A stretch of DNA of 64,000 bases from Bacillus sp. SG-1. Lineage in GTDB: Bacteria; Bacillota; Bacilli; Bacillales; Bacillaceae_B. A program made the position numbers and the translations under genes. A model generated the notes under the pieces. It saw only the letters and a list, made by a program, of their open reading frames with translations. It was not told where the DNA came from and did no database searches. Location of the stretch: the NCBI RefSeq assembly GCF_000181495.1, contig NZ_ABCF01000004.1:56852-120851 (forward strand), written 5' to 3'. Positions 35,481 to 45,013 of the stretch are shown here, one piece after another (positions within the stretch are counted from its first letter, which is position 1; each line of letters begins with the position of its first letter).

Positions 35481-38273
35481 TTAGGTGCAACCCTTACTAT
35501 CTTCTATCAACATACATGCCGCTAATATTTCATCGATTTCTTTTTTTATAGGTATACCTAGATCTTTCTCTAAAGCATCAATTGCTTTCAGCCCTATTTT
35601 CTTTGCTTTCCCTTTGTATCCATGATTTGCTAGTAGTTGGATATACTGTTTGTAATTTTGTTCATCATACGGATCAATCTTAATTAAATAGTCATACAGA
35701 AAAATAGCAGTTTCTGGTTTGTTGTTCTGGTATCTAATTGCATAGGACTTTATTCTATTAAGAAATAATTCACGAACTTCATCACGTCTTTGACTTATAA
35801 ACTCCTCGTATAAATATTCTTCGAGTAAATCACCTTTATAATTAGATAAAATTTCATTTAGATTTTGCTCACTACTCGTTGAAGGACTGATCAAAAGAAT
35901 GGTTTCTAGTTCTTTTAAGTCAAAATTAATACTTTCTTCATTAAATTTGTACCAGGAACTTTCTTTCTCAATATATTTCGAGTTCCGACCTGATTTAAGG
36001 TTAGGTTCTAACGTTTTACGAAGTACAGAAAGGGCAACATAGAATTGGTTGCTTGCAGCTTCCTCACTTTCATCTGGAAAAAGTTTACCTATAATTTCTT
36101 CTTTTGACCACCTCTTTCCATAATGGACAAGGAATAGTAAAAACAAACGCAAACTAGACTTTCTCTTTATTTTTATAGGTTCATCATTAATTGTTATAAC
36201 AAGTGACCCCATCATTTTCACATTAATGATCGGCTTCCTTCCCTCAATTTGCTCAGTTCTCTTTCGTGTCTTAAGCCACTCATATTCATACTCTTTAATG
36301 GTAGAATTCGCATTTTCAATTAATACACATGCTTCTTTCAACTTTTCTTGTTTTAAAAGAACTTCAATTAAGCGCATTTGAACAATGCAGTGTAAATAGT
36401 TAAAGTTTTTAAAACACTTTTCTGCTTTCAATAAATATTTTTCTGCAATGTTTATCTTATTCATCTCTTCATAACATACGGCCATTCCCATAAACACCCA
36501 GGCCATATCAGCTTGAATACCAAATTTTTCAGCATGTAGAAGGGCTCGATTACACCATTCTAATGCCTTTTCTATATTCCCTATTTTTAAAAAATAGGTA
36601 CTCATACTACAATAAGGATAAACAACAGCTGCTTGATCACACTTGGTAGAAACATCAATTGCTTGCTCAGCAAAACGACGACCTTTTTCAATTTGCCCTC
36701 TATTCATCATAACTTCCGATAAAGTCCATAAGGCATGCATTTGAGCTTGCTCAAAACCTGTCATTTCAGCCATTGCCAAGGCTTCCTTAGCTAATGAAAG
36801 GGCTTTTTCTTCCTCATTCATAAAACGATAAGTTTGTGCAATCATACTCGTATTCAAAGCAATCATTCTTACATCATTTGTTTCATATGAAAAACCAAGG
36901 CTTTCTTTATAAGCAACTAACGCCTTTTCCAAGTTCCCAGCATAAAAATATATGGTTGCCAAACGATGCTGAAGTTTCATGAGTGTACTTTTACTTTTAT
37001 TTTCATTCCTTTCCAACGAGATTTTGAGTGGTTCAATTAACTTCTTAGTATGATTAATAGGAGTTGCACGAAATAAAAATAAACTTATTTGAGATAGATT
37101 TAGCGAGGGGGACCACTTTTCTAACCATCCATTCATCAGACGAAGGAATTGTTCAGATTCATACCTTTCAGCCATATGTTTTATCATTTCCACAGCTAAC
37201 ACATCTTCTCCTGCAGCCAGAAATTGAGAAAACGCCTCGATAAAACGATATTTCTTTTTATAGAGATTAGCTAAATCCTTATGTAACAATACAACTTTAG
37301 CTTTACCCCATTCTTCTTCCATCTTTTTATATAAAAATCTACGAATTAACTCATGTAACCGATAGTTTCCTAATGACCCTTCATATAGAAATAGTTGTAA
37401 GCTTTTTAATGTATCTATCCATTGATCTACTAATACATCTGGTTGAAATTCTTTTAGTATCTCTCGTTCAATCTCGCAAGATAATGAACAATAATAAAGA
37501 AAGGTCTGAAGGTCTTTTGGAAGTTTCCCTATTATTTCGTTAGCTAAATAATGAGAAATATCCTCACTTTCATGAAGGTGCTCTACAAATTTTTCTCGTT
37601 CTAACATGGGGTACTCTTTTATAATTCCGGCAAACAATGTAATACCTGCCGGCCACCCTTCCATTTCATTATAGCTACGTTCAATCTCATAATCAGAAAG
37701 ATTTACATGATATATTGAACGTAGCAATGTCTGTGTTTCATCCTTTGTTAACGCTAAATCTTTTTGAGTAAGGTGCAATAAATCACCTTGTAATTTCATA
37801 CGACTTGTGGGAAATGTCGATGGGAGCCTTCTCCCAATTAATACAAATGTAATGGTTGATGGAAATTGACTCATATAAGAAACAAATAATCTTATTTCTT
37901 CATCATTAATATGCAATATATCCATTCCATCTATAACGATCCACAATGAATCTTTATTGTCGATGAACGAAGAACTTATTTTCTCTTTAATTAAATGAGA
38001 ACCAGAAATTTGAATATTACCTCTTATATTTTGTATATCTTGTTCAATGGTATGGATTAATTCTGAAAGATTATTAGATGAACGATCAATTGAATACCAA
38101 AGATACTCTATTTTTTGTTGAAGTATGTAGGAGGAAATGAGTGATGTTTTTCCATATCCCGTACCACCAGTCAATGCAATAACTTTCTTTGTGGGATATT
38201 TATTAAGCTTTAAAAAAAGTCGTTCACGGACAAGTATTTTTTCCTTAACAGAAAGAACTGTCGAATATATCAT
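35481..38273 (-). CDS. Large ATPase-TPR-BTAD transcriptional regulator
   Basis: A 930-residue regulator. Residues 33-48 hold a Walker A (TGGTGYGKTS) of a MalT/STAND-like ATPase, with a Walker B-like SLWIVIDGMD near 150. The middle (about 340-640) is a run of TPR-like helices (ALVAYKESLGFSYETND, ALSLAKEALAMAE, ALEWCNRALLHAEK). From about 680 a winged helix (KSSLRLFLLFLVHYGKRWSK, EEIIGKLFPDESEEAA) leads into a C-terminal BTAD domain (DLLEEYLYEEFISQRRDEVR, FLYDYLIKIDPYDE). The design resembles MalT with a SARP/BTAD output in place of LuxR. It is divergent from the cupin gene across a 226-bp region carrying direct repeats and a cre-like site, so it probably activates that gene. Confidence 0.85.
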   Translation of the reverse strand: MIYSTVLSVKEKILVRERLFLKLNKYPTKKVIALTGGTGYGKTSLISSYILQQKIEYLWYSIDRSSNNLSELIHTIEQDIQNIRGNIQISGSHLIKEKISSSFIDNKDSLWIVIDGMDILHINDEEIRLFVSYMSQFPSTITFVLIGRRLPSTFPTSRMKLQGDLLHLTQKDLALTKDETQTLLRSIYHVNLSDYEIERSYNEMEGWPAGITLFAGIIKEYPMLEREKFVEHLHESEDISHYLANEIIGKLPKDLQTFLYYCSLSCEIEREILKEFQPDVLVDQWIDTLKSLQLFLYEGSLGNYRLHELIRRFLYKKMEEEWGKAKVVLLHKDLANLYKKKYRFIEAFSQFLAAGEDVLAVEMIKHMAERYESEQFLRLMNGWLEKWSPSLNLSQISLFLFRATPINHTKKLIEPLKISLERNENKSKSTLMKLQHRLATIYFYAGNLEKALVAYKESLGFSYETNDVRMIALNTSMIAQTYRFMNEEEKALSLAKEALAMAEMTGFEQAQMHALWTLSEVMMNRGQIEKGRRFAEQAIDVSTKCDQAAVVYPYCSMSTYFLKIGNIEKALEWCNRALLHAEKFGIQADMAWVFMGMAVCYEEMNKINIAEKYLLKAEKCFKNFNYLHCIVQMRLIEVLLKQEKLKEACVLIENANSTIKEYEYEWLKTRKRTEQIEGRKPIINVKMMGSLVITINDEPIKIKRKSSLRLFLLFLVHYGKRWSKEEIIGKLFPDESEEAASNQFYVALSVLRKTLEPNLKSGRNSKYIEKESSWYKFNEESINFDLKELETILLISPSTSSEQNLNEILSNYKGDLLEEYLYEEFISQRRDEVRELFLNRIKSYAIRYQNNKPETAIFLYDYLIKIDPYDEQNYKQYIQLLANHGYKGKAKKIGLKAIDALEKDLGIPIKKEIDEILAACMLIEDSKGCT

Positions 38274-38376
38274 TGATTAACCTTCTGCTCCTTTTTCAAT
38301 AACATACACCCTTTTTGACTTAATATTCTGATTTTTTTAAAATTATATCTAATTTTTATTCTTTTTACAACTACTT

Positions 38377-38390
38377 TGTAAGCGCTTTAG
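38377..38390 (+). promoter_or_regulatory. cre-like site (CcpA)
   Basis: TGTAAGCGCTTTAG agrees with the cre consensus TGWAARCGYTWNCW at 12 of 14 positions, with the core palindrome AAGCGCTT. It lies between the divergent regulator and cupin genes, consistent with carbon catabolite control. Confidence 0.55.
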
Positions 38391-38433
38391 TAAGGTTGTA
38401 GTAAGATTTTATTAGTAAGATGAAATTAGTAAT
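38388..38433 (+). promoter_or_regulatory. Direct heptamer repeats, candidate BTAD-regulator site
   Basis: TAGTAAG occurs at 38388, 38399 and 38413 with TAGTAAT at 38427, spacing 11, 14 and 14 bp, about 70-110 bp upstream of the cupin gene. SARP/BTAD activators bind direct heptamer repeats spaced by about one helical turn, so this is a natural target for the protein encoded at 35481-38273. Confidence 0.5.
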
Positions 38434-38499
38434 AGAGAGGGAATCAATTCTTACTTCTCTTTCACCTTACACTTATTCATATTAAGGGAGGCTTTTATT

Positions 38500-39033
38500 A
38501 TGTCTAACAATGACACGACGAACAAATTTAACCCTATGTTTTGGATGAAAAATCCTGGCAATACACCTAAAGGAGACCATCGTGACTTCGTTAATCCAGA
38601 TCTGATACCGTGGACAGATTGGTTAATGCCAGGTACTCGATTTAAATTATTAATGTGTGACTTAGTATCTGGGAATTTCACACTATTATTACAAGTAGAT
38701 CCAGGCGTTAAAGCAGCAGTACACTGGCACCTTCATAATACCGAAGCTTTTATTCTTGAGGGCGGTTTTTATTATGAAGATAGCGATGATAAGGGTTACA
38801 AAGGATATTATACATGTGAGAGTGCTGGAGCGATTCATGAACCTTTCACTTCCCCTGAAGGCGTAACAATGTTTGCTGTTTCGCATGGACCAATTGGAGG
38901 TTATGATGATGATGGGAACTTAGCTGTGATGGCTGATGCTAGACTTCATTATTACATGGCCCGAGACAATAATGCAGTTGAATATACGACTGTAGTTGAC
39001 TACACTCATAGCACAACAAGTCTCCATAAGTAG
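38500..39033 (+). CDS. Cupin-fold protein, 2,4'-dihydroxyacetophenone dioxygenase-like
   Basis: A 177-residue single-domain cupin. The metal ligands are visible in the order HWHLH (about 73-77), Glu in NTEAFILEGGFYYE and His in AGAIHEPF. This His-x-His...Glu...His set and the flanking VDPGVKAAVHWH / GYYTCESAGA pattern resemble the DAD/ChrR-type cupin dioxygenases that cleave C-C bonds with Fe(II). GGGAGG at 38486-38491 precedes the ATG. The gene is likely controlled by the divergent BTAD regulator and CcpA. The exact substrate is unknown. Confidence 0.75.
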   Translation: MSNNDTTNKFNPMFWMKNPGNTPKGDHRDFVNPDLIPWTDWLMPGTRFKLLMCDLVSGNFTLLLQVDPGVKAAVHWHLHNTEAFILEGGFYYEDSDDKGYKGYYTCESAGAIHEPFTSPEGVTMFAVSHGPIGGYDDDGNLAVMADARLHYYMARDNNAVEYTTVVDYTHSTTSLHK

Positions 39034-39109
39034 ACATTTATTCGTAAACAATTTAATACTAATCAACCAAACCACTGTAATCCTTTACACAAACAAAATA
39101 TAATGCTAT

Positions 39110-39163
39110 AAGCACCTCCTGGTACGATGCATGAATCATTTTATTCAAGGGAGGTGCTTTTTA
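39110..39163 (+). terminator. Intrinsic terminator after the cupin gene
   Basis: Perfect 10-bp stem AAGCACCTCC / GGAGGTGCTT with a 30-base loop and TTTTTA tail. Confidence 0.8.
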
Positions 39164-39392
39164 TATGTCGAAACAAGACTAACATGTGTTCCCGTTTCGC
39201 TGGATCCTGATTATATGTTAGCCTTATGGGAATTTCTTCTGATTAAAGTTTATTGATCCAGTACCTTCTTTCCTAAAAAAACGGACTCCGCCCTAGAGGA
39301 TGTGCTGATTGGTGAATATCAATTTTCTGATAAATAGTATATGCGTGCCTCATAGAAAATGTCCTGTTTCCAATGCACATGCCCTAGTAAGA

Positions 39393-39665
39393 GGTCCAAA
39401 AGCTTTTCCGCTCCCATATGCCTAGGAAGAAACGCCTCCCTCCTCCCATTACTCCATCAGGATTACATTACTATATAAGTATTAAGCTTCCTTACTAGAA
39501 CATCAGACTTACCCAGGCGAGCATGATATTGGAATGAAGGCGGACAAAAGCAACCCAACCGCGAGGAATGAATGCCTATTTAAAAAGGGGCGAGAAAAAG
39601 TGGCTTCCCTCCTCACCGCTTTACCTAGTATCATTGCGCCATGCGTTTTGGTACACAATATTTCA
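39393..39665 (+). pseudogene. Heavily decayed tyrosine recombinase copy
   Basis: CCAAAAGCTTTTCCGCTCCC, then AAACGCCTCCCTCCTCCCAT and TAAGCTTCCTTACTAGAACA align in order with the recombinase at 19.82-20.09 kb. Further on, GAATGCCTATTTAAAAAGG, then TCATTGCGCCATGCGTTTTG encodes a degraded HxLRHAF motif. No frame survives. It sits between the cupin gene and the amidohydrolase. Confidence 0.6.
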
Positions 39666-39768
39666 AAAATTAAATTTCAGCCTAAATTTCTTCATGAATT
39701 AGAATGTGGAAGTATATATAATTAAAATAAAAACAAGTAAACTAATTAATTCTAATAAGAAAGGTCGA

Positions 39769-40641
39769 ATGAGATTACAAATGATTATTGATTGCCACTT
39801 CCATGTTGATGAAACGATGTTATCGCTAGATAAAATGATTGAAGAAATGGATAAAAACAATGTTAAGAAAACAGCATTAATTCCACCTGTTAATGAAACT
39901 ATGTTTGAAAAAGAAAGTAAATACCAGGATAACCTTCACCGCTTATTCCGCTTTTTAATCTTAAATTTCCCCAGAGTAGGTTTTAAGATTTATGACGGAT
40001 TAGTTAAAGATGGTTACTTTAAAGTGAATGGAAGCTTTAAGATTTTTTCCGAGCCAAATAATGACCTTGTAGCAAATGCAATAAAAAGCTATCCTGATCG
40101 TTTTCTAGGATGGGCAGCCGTTAACCCCACTGTTCAAGAATCTGTGGAGACGTTAGAAACATACCTTAACCTACCTGGTTTTATCGGTGTAAAAGCCCAT
40201 CCATTTATGCATATGTATAGTATTAAAAAGCTTGATTCCATTGGATACTTATGCCAAAAAAGAGACCTCCCAATGATTATACATCTATCTTCAGAACCAG
40301 ATTCCTACAGATACTTACCTGACAAATATCCCAATCTAAAAGTTATTTATGCTCATGCAGGACTTCCTTTTTGGAAAAGCCTGTGGCAATACGCAAAGGA
40401 AAAATCCAATGTTTATGTGGACACTTCAAGTGATTACCTTACACCCTCTATCGTAAGAAATGTAGTTCAGGCACTTGGATTTCGAAAGGTATTGTATGGC
40501 TGCGATGGCCCATATGGAATGAAAAATTTTAATGAGTATGATTACTCGGATAAAATGAGCTGGATTGATTCTTTAGATATTCCTCAAGAAAATAAGGAAT
40601 TTATTCTAGGGAAAAATTTTATGAACTTGATAAAGAGTTGA
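39769..40641 (+). CDS. Amidohydrolase-2 family TIM-barrel hydrolase/decarboxylase
   Basis: About 290 residues from ATG 39769 (AAAGG upstream); an earlier in-frame ATG at 39706 adds a low-complexity tail. The metal-binding HxH is in IDCHFHVD (about residues 6-13). Other markers are AAVNPTVQES, GVKAHPFMHMY, MIIHLSSEPDS, YAHAGLPFWK and catalytic Asp in LYGCDGPYG. The ACMSD-like group includes decarboxylases and hydrolases acting on aromatic or lactone substrates. It follows the cupin dioxygenase-like gene, so the two may serve one catabolic route, although a terminator and a recombinase relic separate them. Confidence 0.75.
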   Translation: MRLQMIIDCHFHVDETMLSLDKMIEEMDKNNVKKTALIPPVNETMFEKESKYQDNLHRLFRFLILNFPRVGFKIYDGLVKDGYFKVNGSFKIFSEPNNDLVANAIKSYPDRFLGWAAVNPTVQESVETLETYLNLPGFIGVKAHPFMHMYSIKKLDSIGYLCQKRDLPMIIHLSSEPDSYRYLPDKYPNLKVIYAHAGLPFWKSLWQYAKEKSNVYVDTSSDYLTPSIVRNVVQALGFRKVLYGCDGPYGMKNFNEYDYSDKMSWIDSLDIPQENKEFILGKNFMNLIKS

Positions 40642-41009
40642 GATCCTGCCTTTAAGAGAATGTATAATTCAAAAAAATATAATATTCTATAGCATTATTT
40701 TATATAATCAAGTTATCACGGCTAAAAATCTCAATTAAATTAAACAATTGGAACCTCTTATACCTTTAATGTATAAAGATTGCAGAGTGGTGCATTACTG
40801 CTCTGCGGTTTTGTACAATTCCTTGCAATTTCGAAGTAACTCCTCAATCTGGCTCCATTCGCATAGATATTCTAGTTCTTATAATCTATGTTAGTAGCAC
40901 AAATTATCAATTAATAAAAACACTAAAATTGAATATTTGATGAAAAAATTCAGCCAGAGGGTTCTTTCGATTTTATAAGTTATTGGACTTACTCTTTCAG
41001 CGAATAACC
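40642..41009. other. Non-coding stretch after the amidohydrolase
   Basis: AT-rich sequence with one hairpin, GCAGAG / CTCTGC followed by GGTTTTG (40781-40815), a weak terminator candidate. Nothing else recognisable. Confidence 0.35.
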
Positions 41010-41190
41010 ACAATAATCGCAGCAACTTCTCTAAAAGTGGAGGTAAGTTCCTCATTATCTGTAAGGCCATCTTTATCCGCATTTTTTATTATTTGGATCG
41101 GTACCGAGAACGGGTTCACTATAATCAGGTACCCCTTCGCCATCCGTGTCTATTAGGTAATCAAGCTTAACGGGATCCGATTCATTGTAT
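41000..41190 (-). pseudogene. Remnant of a calcium-binding (thrombospondin type 3-like) repeat protein
   Basis: On the minus strand the frame reads DYLIDTDGEGVPDYSEPVLG then TDPNNK. After removing one A from a run of six it continues NADKDGLTDNEELT. The DxDxDGxxD spacing is that of thrombospondin type 3 calcium loops in secreted bacterial proteins. No start, signal peptide or other domains remain. Confidence 0.55.
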
Positions 41191-41309
41191 TTTAGCAGCC
41201 TTTGGATATTTTTTTGCTATAACCTCTAAATGACACAATTTATTCCAAACATGTCCAGTGTTTAAACCGATTTAATTCGCTTTCTGAGCTCCCTCCAGGA
41301 CATCGAGCG

Positions 41310-41478
41310 AACGAGTGTTCTCTACAGGCAAATTCTCTCACTTGTGCACCGCTTTATACAGCAGCAGACCCTGCAACATTATGCCAAACCAAGGTCTGTC
41401 CGCCGGCGGATCTCCTAAGTTCAGTTTAAAATTTCGCCTGAGCCCACCCCCTCCTCCCCCCCTTCACCCCATGATGAT
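41310..41478 (+). pseudogene. Deleted tyrosine recombinase copy
   Basis: The stretch encoding VHRFIQQQTLQHYAKPRSVR then RRIS matches the recombinase at 19.63-19.71 kb with few differences, then jumps to sequence matching the ERLLPLHSMM part at 20.01-20.03 kb. An internal deletion of about 290 bp is implied. Confidence 0.65.
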
Positions 41479-41599
41479 ACTTTATATTATCTCTTTCAAT
41501 ATTAACTCTTTCACCTAAAACCGTAGCAATCGAGCATCGATATCCGTGAGGAGTTACGTATTTTCTCCTTTCGAGCCGAGCACTTTATTTATTTTATTG

Positions 41600-42083
41600 G
41601 TATGAAGTTGATCTGTTTATATCGAAGCGGCTTTCCTGCCAATCCATGTAACAGCTGATCATCTGGTTGAAGAACATAGTTGTTGATATGCTGTTTGATT
41701 TCATGCATAAGTCGTTTGTGGGATTGGAAAACATTGAGGCTTTAGTTTGCTGTTTAACTTGTCCGGCTCATAAAGAATCCATTCTTTATCTATATCAACG
41801 TCATTAACTTTTATGTGGGATAAAGCATGGCCACTGAGTCCAGTGAAAAACAGAATGCCAATAGTTACTCCTAAGTTTATTCTCTCTTCCTCATCAAGTT
41901 TTTTCCAACGCTCTTGAATTATGCCCAATGAATCCGTCTGGAATCTCAGCAACTTTAAATGGATTGCTTTTTATGGTTCCTAACCCTTGGTAAAAACTAA
42001 ATATACTCGACAGAGATGCCTGTCTTCGCTTAATTGTCTTAAAAGCAACACTTTCCGCTGATAAATTCTTTCCCATTTGTCTA
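41600..42083 (-). pseudogene. Second, different tyrosine recombinase/integrase relic
   Basis: Minus-strand fragments read ESVAFKTIKRRQASLSSIFS and FYQGLGTIKSNPFKVAEIP (core-binding domain), then EERINLGVTIGILFFTGLSG and HIKVNDVDIDKEWILYEP (start of the catalytic domain, with Leu/His where the catalytic Arg should be). There are at least two frame changes. It ends directly beyond the cadA terminator, so it marks an old integration boundary next to the metal-resistance genes. Confidence 0.6.
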
Positions 42084-42099
42084 TATAATGAAGAGAAAT

Positions 42100-42145
42100 A
42101 AAAAGAGTATCTGGTCTTCTTTTTTGAAGATCAGATACTCTTTTT
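42100..42145 (-). terminator. Intrinsic terminator downstream of cadA
   Basis: About 20-bp stem (AAAAAGAGTATCTG... / ...CAGATACTCTTTTT with one G/T mismatch) and six-base loop, with T-runs on both sides. Likely bidirectional. Confidence 0.85.
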
Positions 42146-42210
42146 GTTTTTACCTCATACTCACTCTTCCTTAATAATTGTAACTTCATGCTTGATGGTA
42201 ATTTCAGTAT

Positions 42211-44346
42211 TTACTTTAACGGATTAATTCTCATCAATCTCATTGCATTCAGTACAACGAGCACAGCTGCTAATACATCTGCTAAAGCAACGAATAGCAG
42301 TGAAGCAAATCCAGGAACAATGAGTATCATTGTAATGAAGTTAATTCCGTTTGAAAACCAAATGTTTTGTTTAATATTTCTTAGTGTAGCCCTGCTCAAC
42401 CTGACCGTAAATGGCAGTTTCGTTAAATCATCCGCCATTAAAGCAATATCGGCTGTTTCGAGGGCTGCATCTGTCCCGGCTACTCCCATTGCAATTCCTA
42501 AATTTGATGTTGCCAGTGCTGGTGCATCATTGATGCCATCACCAACCATTGCAATTTTGCCGTATTTCTTCTGAAGTTCTTTAACAGCTTTTACTTTGTC
42601 CTCAGGGAGTAATTCAGCACGGAAATCATCTATACCAATTTGTTCAGCGATTGCCTGTGCAGTTGCCTGGTTATCACCCGTCAGCATGATCGTATGTTTA
42701 ATTCCCGAATCTTTAAGCTTGGCAATAGCATCTTTACTTAGCTCACGTACTTCATCAGCAACAGCAATAACGCCCAAAGTTCTATCCTCCGTGCCCAGGA
42801 TCATTGCCGTCTTTCCTTGTTGATGCAATTTTTCTATATCCACTTTGATTCCTTTAAGTTCAATGCTCATTCCATCAAATAGACGGGGATTTCCAATATA
42901 ATAGGTTTCCCCATTCACTATTGCTTTAGCGCCCTTTCCTGTAATGGAAGAAAAGTCTTCCGCTTCAGAAAATGGTATTTTATCACGCTCTGCTTTACGT
43001 ACAATTGCTGCTGCTAACGGATGTTCGGAGTATTTTTCAATTGCTGCAGAAATACCTAAGAATTCTACTTCAGAGATACCTTCCATAGTAATGATATCTG
43101 TTACCTCGGGACGACCAACAGTAAGTGTCCCGGTCTTGTCGAATGCAATAGCATTGATTGCCCCTGCTTCTTCAAGGAACACCCCTCCCTTGATTAAAAC
43201 TCCATTTTTAGCGGAATTTCCAATCGCTGAAATGATGGAAACAGGACTTGAGATTACGAGAGCACATGGACAAGCGGCAATTAGAAGAGCTAACCCTCTA
43301 TAAATCCAATCATTCCAAATTCCTCCAAAGAATAAAGGTGGAATAACCGTAATTAATACAGCCAGCGCAATAACAACAGGGGTATAAATTTTTGCAAACT
43401 TGTCTATATACTCTTGGCTTTTTGCTCTTTGTCCTTGAGCTTCTTGGACAAGATGGATGATTTTAGCCAAAGTTGTATCTTCTACTCGTTTTGTTACTTT
43501 TACCTGAATGGATCCTTGCTGGTTAATTGTACCGGCATAGACTTCATTTCCCACTTCTTTTTCAACTGGCATTGATTCACCTGTTATGGCCGCTTGATTG
43601 ATAGATGAGGATCCTTTAACGATAGTACCATCCATGGCAATTTTTTCACCAGGTTTCACAACCATGATATCATCGACTAGAATATCTTCTACCTCAAGGC
43701 GTAATTCTTGCCCTTTTCTAATAATAGCTGCTTCTTTTGGTGCAAGCCCCATCAGAGCCTTAATGGAGTTACGAGCTTTCTCTAGTGTATAGACAGATAG
43801 AGTATTGCTTAGTGAGAAAAAGATTACTACTAATGCGCCCTCTATCCATTCTCCAATTGCTACAGCACCAACAACGGCAATTGCCATTAAAACATTCATA
43901 TCAAAATTTAATTTTTTCAGTCCATATAGTGCACTTCTTGCTGTTTTATAACCACCTATTATAATTGAGAGTGCTAAAAGCGAAATTTCTGTTTCTTCGT
44001 AGCCTGCCAAGCCTATTAGCCAGCCTGCCAGAAACAATACAGCAGACAAGCCTGTTATTATTGAATCCTTGTGGGCTTGAAGGAATGGTTTAGCTTCTTC
44101 TTCATCATTTTTCATACCCATAGGCTTGGCGGTTACGCCTTCTTTTTCAGCTTCCTTTATGACCTTTTCGTGAGGGACTTCACCCTCTACGATTAAATTA
44201 GAGGCACCAAAGTTTATAGTTGCATTTATGGTACCAGGTAATTCAGAAACTCTCTGCTCAACCTGAGCAGCACAGCCTGCTCAATGAAGACCTGACAATA
44301 AGTACGTTGTGCGAGGTGCTGAAACAGTCTTTTCTTCTGTTGTCAT
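42211..44346 (-). CDS. cadA: Zn/Cd/Co/Pb-exporting P1B-type ATPase with in-frame TGA
   Basis: Full frame of 711 codons from ATG 44346 (AGGAGGAAA upstream). An N-terminal heavy-metal-associated domain reads LLSGLH-TGA-AGCAAQVE, where TGA (44283-44281) replaces the first Cys of the CxxC metal motif. Downstream the frame is intact: TGES phosphatase loop, the CPC membrane motif in AACPCALVISSPV, DKTGTLT phosphorylation site, SEHPLA, GDGINDAPALA, and ADVLAAVLVVLNA, marking the CadA/ZntA class. It exports divalent soft metals. If TGA is a stop, translation could restart at ATG 44121, giving a 636-residue pump without the metal-binding domain. The ArsR-family gene lies immediately upstream. Confidence 0.88.
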
Positions 44347-44388
44347 GTTATTTTCCTCCTATCCAAAAAAATCTTTATTATTTCCAAT

Positions 44389-44712
44389 TCAACCGATATG
44401 ATTTTCACAGCAAGCAACGTCACTTTGGACTTCTTCAAGCACGACATCGAACATGGTTAATAAGTCTCTCACTTTTTGATTGCTTAAACTATAGTAGACG
44501 TACTTCCCTTCCTGTCTGCCGACAATCAAGCCGCAGCCTTTTAGACAAGAAATATGTTGAGAGATACTGGACTGGCTGCCATCCAAGTCTTGGACAATCT
44601 GAGATACCGTTTTTTCTTCCTCTTTGATACACTCCAGGATTTGAATTCTCATTTTATGAGCAAAACCTTGCAGGAACTTAACTTTTGTTTCCATATCAAT
44701 CCCTTTTAACAA
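44389..44712 (-). CDS. ArsR/SmtB-family metal-responsive repressor
   Basis: About 107 residues with a winged helix (MRIQILECIKEEEKTVSQIV, SQSSISQHISCLKGCGLI, EGKYVYYSL) and a C-terminal helix ending in Cys-Cys-x-x-His. GGAGGGG at 44719-44725 is properly spaced for TTG 44712; the next ATG (44694) is too far away. It precedes cadA with 42 bp between, forming a CadC-CadA-like or CzrA-like pair. A perfect palindromic operator overlaps its promoter region. Metal loss from the DNA-bound form is the usual switch: metal binding releases the repressor. Confidence 0.88.
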   Translation of the reverse strand: MLKGIDMETKVKFLQGFAHKMRIQILECIKEEEKTVSQIVQDLDGSQSSISQHISCLKGCGLIVGRQEGKYVYYSLSNQKVRDLLTMFDVVLEEVQSDVACCENHIG

Positions 44713-44732
44713 TCGTAACCCCTCCAACTCAT

Positions 44733-44748
44733 ATTAGATATATCTAAT
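44733..44748. promoter_or_regulatory. ArsR-type operator
   Basis: ATTAGATATATCTAAT is a perfect 16-bp palindrome 20 bp upstream of the repressor start. In wider form it is ATATTAG-N6-CTAATAC. The same ATATTAG-N6-CTAATAT arrangement recurs at 47147-47166. Confidence 0.7.
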
Positions 44749-45013
44749 ACGTCTTATTGATAACATATTACCAATTTCTAATATGTGTGTCAAAGTTAAT
44801 ACAAAAAAACACATTAAAAGAAAAGGTGTTTTCATTAGTAAGCAATTTTCTTGAACAAGTTATACTAACTGTGTATCTGTTTTAACTTTTATTTGAACCA
44901 TTCTTAAGCTTGAATTACCCTGCTTATGGCTATTATCATTCATTTCTGCATTTCAGAACACCGCTATTGTCAACAGGATGATTAACGATTTAAAGAATTT
45001 CAAATCCACGCCC

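Noticed and set aside
41156..41170. GGTAATCAAGCTTAA as another recombination-site copy
   Set aside because: It lies in the calcium-repeat relic, where the same bases encode KLDYL in frame, so the resemblance is probably chance.
44250..44285. Selenocysteine insertion element for the cadA TGA
   Set aside because: The 7-bp hairpin overlaps the TGA itself and its loop starts only four bases after it, unlike known bacterial SECIS elements; the Ala-rich codons alone can produce it. The TGA is kept as a finding, the SECIS is not claimed.
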